Source of the DNA: Vibrio penaeicida
GTDB taxonomy: Bacteria > Pseudomonadota > Gammaproteobacteria > Enterobacterales > Vibrionaceae
Length of the DNA: 64,000 bases
Assembly (NCBI RefSeq): GCF_030689305.1
Contig: NZ_JAUYVM010000010.1
Location: forward strand, 1 to 64,000
Direction of reading: 5' to 3'
Shown here: positions 57,383 to 64,000 of the stretch, piece after piece
Layout: each line of letters begins with the position of its first letter
Numbering within the stretch: the stretch's first letter is position 1
Made by a program: the position numbers and the translations under genes
The notes under the pieces: generated by a model
The model's database searches: none
The model's input: the letters and a program-made list of their open reading frames with translations, nothing else
What the model was told of the DNA's origin: nothing

Positions 57383-59665
57383 ATGTCGACAGAAATAACA
57401 TATGATGGCGTTGAACAGCTGCCAATGCGCAGGTTTACTGAAGACGCGTATCTGAATTACTCAATGTACGTCATCATGGATCGTGCCCTGCCTTACATAG
57501 GCGATGGCTTAAAACCGGTTCAGCGACGTATTATTTATGCTATGTCGGAGCTCGGTTTATCCGCAGCATCTAAATACAAAAAATCGGCTCGTACTGTGGG
57601 TGACGTGTTGGGTAAGTATCACCCTCACGGCGATTCTGCATGTTATGAAGCTATGGTATTGATGGCACAGCCTTTCTCCTATCGTTACCCATTGGTTGAT
57701 GGCCAGGGAAACTGGGGGGCACCGGACGATCCGAAATCCTTCGCTGCAATGCGATATACCGAAGCCAAACTGTCTAAATTTGCCGAAGTATTACTTGGAG
57801 AATTAGGGCAGGGAACCGTTGAATGGCAACCAAACTTTGATGGCACCATGAAAGAGCCACAAATGTTGCCAGCAAGGCTGCCACATATTCTTCTAAACGG
57901 CGTAACCGGTATTGCGGTTGGTATGGCGACAGACATCCCACCACATAATGTACGTGAAGTTGCCGATGCTACGATAAAGCTGATTGATAATCCTAAACTG
58001 GAACTTGAAGACATAATGCAGCATGTCCAAGGTCCGGATTATCCGACAGAGGCGGAGATCATTTCTCCAAAAGCTGAAATCGAGAAGATATACCGCAGTG
58101 GTCGCGGTAGCATTAAAATGCGCGCGGTGTGGAACAAAGAGAATGGCGAGATCGTTATTACCTCTTTACCTCACCAAGTCTCTGGCGCTAAATTGCTGGA
58201 ACAGATCGCTAGTCAGATGCGAGCGAAGAAGCTACCAATGGTTGACGATCTTCGTGATGAATCTGATCACGAAAACCCAACACGTATTGTTATTGTTCCA
58301 AGATCAAACCGAGTGGACAGTGATCAACTGATGAATCATTTGTTTGCTTCCACGGATCTGGAAAAAAGCTATCGCGTTAACTTAAACATGATTGGCTTGG
58401 ATAATCGCCCGCAAGTGAAAGGGCTGGTGATGATCCTGAAAGAGTGGATTGAATTTCGCCGGGAAACGGTTCGTCGCAGGCTGCAGTATCGTTTAGACAA
58501 AGTGTTGGCGCGTCTGCACATCTTGGAAGGTTTGTTGATCGCGTACCTAAACCTTGATGAAGTGATCGAAATCATTCGAACAGAAGATGATCCTAAAGCC
58601 GTGCTGATGTCTCGCTTTAGTATCTCTGAAATTCAAGCTGATGCGATCCTCGATACGAAACTTCGTAATCTTGCCAAGCTGGAAGAGATGAAGATCCGTG
58701 GAGAGCAGGAAGAATTAGAAAAAGAGCGTGAGAAACTGGAGCAGTTGCTTGGCTCTGAGCGTCGCTTGAATACTTTGATTAAAAAAGAGATCAAAGCGGA
58801 TGCCGAAAAATATGGCGACGATCGTCGCTCGCCAATTGTTGAGCGAGCAGAAGCGAAAGCGTTGACTGAACGAGATCTAATGCCGAGTGAACCAATCACC
58901 GTAGTTCTATCAGAAAAAGGCTGGATACGTCATGCAAAAGGTCATGATGTCGACTCAGAGAGTTTGAACTATAAATCTGGTGACAAATATCTCGCTCATG
59001 CTCGTGGTAAGAGTAATCAACAAGCAGTTTTTCTGGGTACAGATGGTCGCAGCTATTCGCTCGAATCCCACTCATTGCCTTCGGCGCGGAGCCAAGGTGA
59101 GCCCATCACAGGTCGCTTAAACATTACCGCGGGTACAACGATCAGTCAGGTGATTATGGGCGAAGAAGAACAGCTTTGGCTTGTTGGTTCAGATGCGGGT
59201 TATGGGTTTGTCTGTAAAGGCACTGATTTACTTTCCAAAAACCGCAGCGGTAAGGCGTTGGTCAATCTTCCTCAAAACTCTGAGGTGATGACGCCAAGCG
59301 CTATTTCTGATTTAGACAATGACGAGATACTCGCGATTACCAATCAAGGTCGAATGCTAATATTTGCTATTAAAGATCTCCCTCAGCTGAGTAAAGGTAA
59401 AGGGAATAAGATCATTAATATCCCATCAGCGAAAGCCAAAGAGCGTGAAGAAACGGTTTCTCACTTAATGGCTCTTCCTAGTGGTGTCTCTATTACTTTG
59501 TACGCTGGCAAGCGTAAACTTGGTTTGAAACCTGCTGACTTGGATAACTTCCGAGGAGAGCGAGGTCGAAGAGGTAGTTTGTTACCGCGAGGCTTGCAGC
59601 GCGTGACTCGAATAGAAATTGAGAGTAGCACGCAGTTATCTGCCTCTGAATCGGACAGTGAATAG
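57383..59665 (+). CDS. parC: DNA topoisomerase IV subunit A ParC
   Basis: DNA-cleaving subunit of topoisomerase IV. The 760 residues contain the winged helix, catalytic Tyr125 in MRYTEAKL, the tower and coiled-coil parts, and a C-terminal beta-propeller. The quinolone-resistance region [10 protein letters not shown] has Ser85 and Glu89, the wild-type, susceptible residues (Ser80 and Glu84 in E. coli numbering). It directly follows parE by 3 bp with a shared promoter, and ends at a strong terminator. Confidence 0.99.
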   Translation: MSTEITYDGVEQLPMRRFTEDAYLNYSMYVIMDRALPYIGDGLKPVQRRIIYAMSELGLSAASKYKKSARTVGDVLGKYHPHGDSACYEAMVLMAQPFSYRYPLVDGQGNWGAPDDPKSFAAMRYTEAKLSKFAEVLLGELGQGTVEWQPNFDGTMKEPQMLPARLPHILLNGVTGIAVGMATDIPPHNVREVADATIKLIDNPKLELEDIMQHVQGPDYPTEAEIISPKAEIEKIYRSGRGSIKMRAVWNKENGEIVITSLPHQVSGAKLLEQIASQMRAKKLPMVDDLRDESDHENPTRIVIVPRSNRVDSDQLMNHLFASTDLEKSYRVNLNMIGLDNRPQVKGLVMILKEWIEFRRETVRRRLQYRLDKVLARLHILEGLLIAYLNLDEVIEIIRTEDDPKAVLMSRFSISEIQADAILDTKLRNLAKLEEMKIRGEQEELEKEREKLEQLLGSERRLNTLIKKEIKADAEKYGDDRRSPIVERAEAKALTERDLMPSEPITVVLSEKGWIRHAKGHDVDSESLNYKSGDKYLAHARGKSNQQAVFLGTDGRSYSLESHSLPSARSQGEPITGRLNITAGTTISQVIMGEEEQLWLVGSDAGYGFVCKGTDLLSKNRSGKALVNLPQNSEVMTPSAISDLDNDEILAITNQGRMLIFAIKDLPQLSKGKGNKIINIPSAKAKEREETVSHLMALPSGVSITLYAGKRKLGLKPADLDNFRGERGRRGSLLPRGLQRVTRIEIESSTQLSASESDSE

Positions 59666-59669
59666 TAAA

Positions 59670-59697
59670 AACCCCCTAGTTTAGCTAGGGGGTTTTT
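59670..59697 (+). terminator. Terminator of parE-parC
   Basis: Perfect 10-bp stem AACCCCCTAG/CTAGGGGGTT with a 5-nt loop, followed by more T. Confidence 0.92.
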
Positions 59698-59754
59698 GTT
59701 TGGTGTTAATTGAGCAATACATGTGAATGGAGCAAGATAGCAAAGGGAAGTTTT

Positions 59755-60816
59755 TTAACCTTGTGGGTCATCACCTACAAGTACATTGAGTTTTACTTTC
59801 TCGCCTTTACGAAGAACGGTCATCTCTACTTCTGCACCAGGGCGAAGACCCGTTACAATTTCAAGAACCCCTTCTTTTCCATTAACCTTTGCACCGCCAA
59901 TTTCAAGTATGATGTCTTTTACTCGAATGCCCGCGTCTTCTGCTGGACCTCCTACATCCACACTCATCACGATGATGCCTCCTACGTATTCAGCTCCAAG
60001 TATTCTTGATGAGATGGAAGTGATGTCTTGACCACTAATACCGATGTAACCACGAATAACACGACCATCAGCAATGATTTTTTCCATTACCCTATCCGCT
60101 AAAAAGTACGGTATAGCAAATGAAATTCCATAGGTATTTGTGTTTGTTGCCTGCTGGAATGAAGCCGTATTGATACCAACTAACTCACCTTTCGTGTTAA
60201 CCAAAGCACCGCCTGAGTTACCTTTATTGATTGCCGCGTCGGTTTGTATAAATGGTTGACGACCATCTGCGCTAATGGCAAAGCGCTCAATCGCAGAAAT
60301 GATACCAAAAGTGGTAGTTTGACCTAAGTTATACGGGTTACCTATTGCGAGTACGACGTCACCGACTTTTTCTTGATAGTTTGGGTTCAGAGGGATAACA
60401 GGTAGATTTGCTCCTTCAATACGCAAAACAGCAATATCTGTTCTACGGTCTTTGCCGACCAATTGAGCCGAGAAATATCGACCATCTTGTAATGCTACCG
60501 TTATTTCCGCAGCCTGAGCGATGACGTGGTAGTTTGTTATGATGTAGCCTTTTTTACTTACAATGACACCAGAACCCAGATCTTGTTTAATTCCAGCTCT
60601 GTCACCATCATTTGGCTTACTGGTATAAATGTTGACGACAGCAGGGCTTGCTCTACGTACAGCATGACTGAACGATACCTGAAGATCTTCTATATTAGTC
60701 GGCGTGTCATCTATTGTTGCTTCTACCGCAGCTGTTCGCAGTGATGGCAATACGGCAAGAAGTAAACCTGCGGTAAGGAGCCCTATGAATGAAGAGCGTA
60801 AAAGGGTCTTCCACAT
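59755..60816 (-). CDS. degS: Outer membrane stress sensor protease DegS
   Basis: Membrane-anchored periplasmic serine protease whose PDZ domain senses misfolded porins and then cuts RseA, releasing sigma-E. The 353 residues begin with an uncleaved membrane anchor (about 8-24); the trypsin-like domain has the triad His97 (NYHVI), Asp127 (RTDIAV) and Ser201 (GNSGGA), at nearly the same numbers as E. coli DegS; one PDZ domain (about 255-350) follows. It lies 268 bp after degQ, in the conserved degQ-degS arrangement. Confidence 0.97.
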   Translation of the reverse strand: MWKTLLRSSFIGLLTAGLLLAVLPSLRTAAVEATIDDTPTNIEDLQVSFSHAVRRASPAVVNIYTSKPNDGDRAGIKQDLGSGVIVSKKGYIITNYHVIAQAAEITVALQDGRYFSAQLVGKDRRTDIAVLRIEGANLPVIPLNPNYQEKVGDVVLAIGNPYNLGQTTTFGIISAIERFAISADGRQPFIQTDAAINKGNSGGALVNTKGELVGINTASFQQATNTNTYGISFAIPYFLADRVMEKIIADGRVIRGYIGISGQDITSISSRILGAEYVGGIIVMSVDVGGPAEDAGIRVKDIILEIGGAKVNGKEGVLEIVTGLRPGAEVEMTVLRKGEKVKLNVLVGDDPQG

Positions 60817-60963
60817 ACTATCCTCAGAGTGGGTATAAAGGGGAAAACCCCATAAGAATTTGATTTATATTGAGAGAGAAAGCATAGCACTGATTAGCCA
60901 ACGTATGCCAGTACTGGCTATGTCAGCTGTGTGTTAGCCCAGATAGAGTTTTTAAGTCGGCAG

Positions 60964-60998
60964 GTATAAAAAAAGGAAGCAGTTATTTGCTTCCTTTT
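60964..60998 (-). terminator. Terminator of degQ
   Basis: On the minus strand, an AAAAGGAAGCA-type stem pairs with TGCTTCCTTTT around a 6-nt loop, followed by seven or more U. It shares its stem core with the ffh and nadC terminators. Confidence 0.88.
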
Positions 60999-61084
60999 TA
61001 GAAATGTTGTTCGTGAAATGACAATAAGTGCTAACTTAATATCAATAATTTCATTAACAACAAGTGCTTATATAACAGTGATGC

Positions 61085-62455
61085 TTATCTAACAACAAGG
61101 TAAATTGTTCTTTCGCCTCGTTGGATGTTCAGTGCGAGTACATTTGGTTTGTTTTCCAAAATGGCTCTCAATTGTCCAAGATTTTTAACACGAGTACGGT
61201 TAACACCTATGATGATATCTCCTTCCTTAAGCTGATAAGCATCGGCTGGAGAGCCTTTCTCAACACTGGTGACTTTCACGCCAGACAGTGCATCGTTGTT
61301 GTCTGTGTTTGAAAGTTCCGCCCCAGCAAGCCCTTCATGCAGCTTGTCTGCCCGCGTCTTATTGTCACCGGCTTCTTGCAGAGTCGCGTCGAATGTTTTG
61401 TTTTTACCGTCTCGAATAACGCCAATGGTGATTTCTTTACCGGCACCTAGCGTCGCTATTTTCGCCCGAAGTTCTCCGAACGTGCTAATGGACTTGCCGT
61501 TTAATGAAACAATAACGTCACCCGCTTCCAGCCCCGCTTCATCTGCCGCACTTTCAGGCACAACCTGGCTTACGAATGCACCTTTATTTGATTCGTAACC
61601 AAGGGCTTCAGCGAGCTCAGATGTGATTTCACTTCCTTGAACGCCAAGTAAGCCTCGTTTGACTTGACCAAACTCCAGTATTTGCTGTGTCAGGTTTTTC
61701 ATCATATTGGCAGGAATCGCGAATCCAATCCCGACATTACCGCCATTTGGCCCAAGAATCGCAGTGTTTATGCCGATTAGTTCACCATTTAGGTTCACCA
61801 ATGCTCCACCGGAGTTACCGCTATTAATCGCGGCATCGGTTTGAATGAAGTTTTCGAAATTCTGTACGTTTAAGCCAGAACGCCCAAGCGCAGACACTAT
61901 TCCTGAAGTAACAGTTTGGCCCAAACCAAACGGGTTACCTATTGCGACGGTAAAATCACCAACACGCAATTTGTCGGAATCCGCCAATACGATTTGGGTT
62001 AGGTTGTCTGACTTTTCTAACTTGAGCAATGCCACATCCGACATTTCATCACCACCGATGAGCTCTGCATCGTATTCGCGACCATCGTGTAGTTGAACGC
62101 GGATTTCGTCAGCGCCTTTAATTACGTGGTAGTTGGTGACAATGTGTCCTTTTTCGGCGTCAATGACGACACCAGAACCGAGCCCGCGAAACGGACGCTC
62201 TTGCACTTGTTCGGCAGGAAAGTCTGGGCCAAAAAAGAATCGGAATGCTTCTGGAACACGTTGAGTGGCAACGTGCTTGCCTTCGACGGCTATACTTACA
62301 ACCGCAGGGGTTACTTTTTCAAGCATAGGTGCAAGGCTAGGTAACTGTTCACCGCTAACCGCTACTGGTAATGCCGCAGTAGCGGGCAGTGGCGCGATGA
62401 TTGAACTTAAGCTTAATGTTAATGCACTTAAAACAAGCAAAGGTTTTTTCATCAT
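61085..62455 (-). CDS. degQ: Periplasmic serine protease/chaperone DegQ (DegP family)
   Basis: HtrA-family protease that degrades or refolds damaged envelope proteins. The 456 residues start with a signal peptide cleaved near residue 27 (PATA). The trypsin-like domain has His110 (NYHVI), Asp140 (MSDVAL) and Ser215 (GNSGGA) as triad, then two PDZ domains (about 268-358 and 375-455). The length and two-PDZ form fit DegQ better than the longer DegP. A short variant could start at Met2. degS lies downstream and zapG upstream, the E. coli order. Confidence 0.96.
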   Translation of the reverse strand: MMKKPLLVLSALTLSLSSIIAPLPATAALPVAVSGEQLPSLAPMLEKVTPAVVSIAVEGKHVATQRVPEAFRFFFGPDFPAEQVQERPFRGLGSGVVIDAEKGHIVTNYHVIKGADEIRVQLHDGREYDAELIGGDEMSDVALLKLEKSDNLTQIVLADSDKLRVGDFTVAIGNPFGLGQTVTSGIVSALGRSGLNVQNFENFIQTDAAINSGNSGGALVNLNGELIGINTAILGPNGGNVGIGFAIPANMMKNLTQQILEFGQVKRGLLGVQGSEITSELAEALGYESNKGAFVSQVVPESAADEAGLEAGDVIVSLNGKSISTFGELRAKIATLGAGKEITIGVIRDGKNKTFDATLQEAGDNKTRADKLHEGLAGAELSNTDNNDALSGVKVTSVEKGSPADAYQLKEGDIIIGVNRTRVKNLGQLRAILENKPNVLALNIQRGERTIYLVVR

Positions 62456-62579
62456 AAGGCTCCTCTTTGATAGGTGAAGATTATGACTCAGTAACCTACA
62501 TAAAGTTCAATCATCCATTTTTCAAGTCATGATACTTTTTGTACCTAGACCGTTTTTTGTATAAAGATAGCTTTTTGCA

Positions 62580-63026
62580 TCAAGACAGTTTTGGAGCTGG
62601 TTCATCGGTAGGTGTATTGATAACTTCTTTCTCTTGGTCTTTCAGCAAACCCGTTGCACCATGCGCATAATCTTTAGGTGCTTCTTGACCGCTATCTTTA
62701 GAAATTATTTCTTCTTCAGTATGTTGGGCTATCTTTTTTACAAATGGATTATCTTGTTCGGGAACGTTAGGCAGTAATTCCGTCGACGTTTTCGCCATAT
62801 GCTGATAAAGCTTTGTGTAGTCTTTTCCAAGCACATCTAACATTTCTGCTGTTTGAGCGAAGTGATCTGCAAGTTCTTGTCTTTGCTGCTCTAATTCGAA
62901 CTTGGATTTCTCTAATTCTTTTTGAATGGATTTTTGCTTATTTGCATCCGGTGTCATCAGTTTTGCCAGAAAATAACCGGCAACTAACCCGATCACAATC
63001 CCAATGACAATATACATCCCAGGCAT
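62580..63026 (-). CDS. zapG: Cell division protein ZapG (YhcB, DUF1043)
   Basis: Small inner-membrane protein linked to the divisome and envelope growth in E. coli (YhcB, also called ZapG or LapD). I start at the ATG at 63026 (AAAGGAG just upstream), giving 148 residues: a membrane helix at about 4-22, then a long coiled coil (about 28-95) with the conserved ADHFAQTAEMLDVLGKDYTKLY and QHMAKTSTELLP. Earlier in-frame starts add residues without family support. It diverges from zapE over 264 bp. Confidence 0.93.
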   Translation of the reverse strand: MPGMYIVIGIVIGLVAGYFLAKLMTPDANKQKSIQKELEKSKFELEQQRQELADHFAQTAEMLDVLGKDYTKLYQHMAKTSTELLPNVPEQDNPFVKKIAQHTEEEIISKDSGQEAPKDYAHGATGLLKDQEKEVINTPTDEPAPKLS

Positions 63027-63290
63027 AAATGCTCCTTTATCATCGTTACAGTAAGCTGTGTTTGGCTGAATTTTGGGGAATTCAATTGCAGAGACCAAAT
63101 CACCTTTAAGGCTTGATTTGTTATTGGTGTGTTACACAGCCGAAGGGGCATGGTACTATGAGTTCAGAGTACGATAAAGAGAAAGCGTCTTATACTGAGA
63201 ACAAAAAAACGACATGTCTCAACTCTTTCAAGTCGCTATAATCGTAATAGTATCAACACGACTAATGAACAATAATAAACGTAGTTTCCA

Positions 63291-64000
63291 ATGACGCCTA
63301 AGCTTAAATATCAAGAAGATATAGAAAACAACGGATTTTCGGTTGACCTTGCTCAGCAACGTGCTGTTGAAAAATTAGACAACTTATATCACCGATTTCA
63401 AGACTATTTAAATACTCCTATCGAACCACTTTCTACCTGGCAAAAATTGATGGGGAAGAAGCCTCAAAAACCTGAGCCACCAAATGGTTTATATTTTTGG
63501 GGCGGTGTAGGGCGTGGGAAAACTTATCTAATGGATACGTTTTTTGATGCGTTGCCCACTGATAAGAAACTTAGGGTTCATTTTCACCGCTTTATGTATC
63601 GGGTGCATGATGAACTGAAAGCATTGGGTGAAGTTGCGGATCCTCTAGAGAAAGTGGCTGATGTATTAAAGTCTGAAGCTGACATCATTTGTTTTGACGA
63701 GTTTTTTGTATCGGATATTACCGATGCGATGATATTGGGTACCTTGATGCAGGCGTTGTTTGCCAGAAATGTTGTTCTAGTAGCAACATCTAACATTCCG
63801 CCACAAGATTTGTACCGAAATGGATTGCAAAGGGCTCGTTTTTTACCGGCTATCGCGCTAATCGAAAAGCATTGTGATGTACTTAATGTCGACAGCGGTA
63901 TTGATTACCGCCTTAGAACCCTTGAACAAGCTGAAATTTTCCATTTTCCGTTGGACGAAGATGCCACCATCAATTTGAATCGATATTATCGTCAACTGGT
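63291..64000 (+). CDS. zapE: Cell division ATPase ZapE (AFG1 family), 3' end beyond window
   Basis: AFG1-type AAA ATPase that joins the divisome and acts on FtsZ in E. coli (formerly YhcM). About 236 codons are in the window and no stop is reached. Walker A is GGVGRGKT (residues 71-78) and Walker B ICFDEFFV (about 134-141), with FLPAIALIEKHC further on, all family signatures. There is a poor ribosome binding site before the ATG at 63291. zapE-zapG-degQ-degS is the E. coli order. Confidence 0.95.
   Translation, partial: MTPKLKYQEDIENNGFSVDLAQQRAVEKLDNLYHRFQDYLNTPIEPLSTWQKLMGKKPQKPEPPNGLYFWGGVGRGKTYLMDTFFDALPTDKKLRVHFHRFMYRVHDELKALGEVADPLEKVADVLKSEADIICFDEFFVSDITDAMILGTLMQALFARNVVLVATSNIPPQDLYRNGLQRARFLPAIALIEKHCDVLNVDSGIDYRLRTLEQAEIFHFPLDEDATINLNRYYRQL

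Overview
The window is a gene-dense piece of chromosome from a gammaproteobacterium, almost certainly a Vibrio or close Vibrionaceae relative. The evidence is the gene order and protein content: a luxS next to gshA, a LuxR/HapR/OpaR-type quorum-sensing regulator between lpdA and hpt, the oadGAB sodium pump after a tRNA-Arg array, and an extragenic repeat family with TATACCCAAGT ends. Base composition looks even throughout. I see no prophage, integron, transposase, CRISPR array or rRNA operon.

Layout. 1-351: three tRNA-Arg(ACG) genes and a terminator. 693-3919: oadG-oadA-oadB, the Na+-pumping oxaloacetate decarboxylase. 4031-8278: an MDR oxidoreductase, a YqaA membrane protein and a large M16 lipoprotein peptidase. 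8477-11199: gshA, an SLT-like lipoprotein and luxS. 11289-14898 (minus): a DUF1479 oxygenase, corB and ypjD. 15067-18726: ffh, then the rpsP-rimM-trmD-rplS operon. 18884-27297: mutT, then on the minus strand yacG, zapD, coaE, the type IV pilus genes pilDCBA and nadC, with ampD diverging. 27368-34658: a 266-bp MITE-like repeat element, then pdhR-aceE-aceF and lpdA. 34813-37514: the quorum-sensing master regulator, hpt and cca. 37599-42901: gspA-gspB, an SH3 membrane protein and a Pit-type phosphate transporter with its PhoU-like partner. 43105-51098: inorganic triphosphatase, a chemoreceptor, glnE and hldE. 51183-59665: tolC, nudF-yqiB-cpdA-yqiA, parE-parC. 59755-64000: degS, degQ, zapG on the minus strand and the start of zapE on the plus strand.

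How the genes work together. The pyruvate dehydrogenase block carries its own repressor (pdhR) and two near-perfect PdhR operators. LuxS makes the AI-2 precursor, and the LuxR-type regulator is the output of that circuit; its leader has a segment complementary to what I recall of the Qrr small-RNA core. The pil genes build the type IV pilus motor and pilin. DegS, DegQ and the M16 peptidase are envelope proteolysis functions, and gspAB help place the type II secretion secretin. ParE/ParC, ZapD/ZapE/ZapG and YacG concern chromosome segregation, division and gyrase control.

Nearly everything is conserved core genome. The parts least explained by ordinary annotation are the repeat element at 27368-27633 with its shorter relatives elsewhere in the window, and a possible pseudoknot in the leader upstream of gshA. 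Several genes appear to start with TTG (gshA, cca, cpdA, yqiA). I did not find a convincing undescribed multi-gene system.
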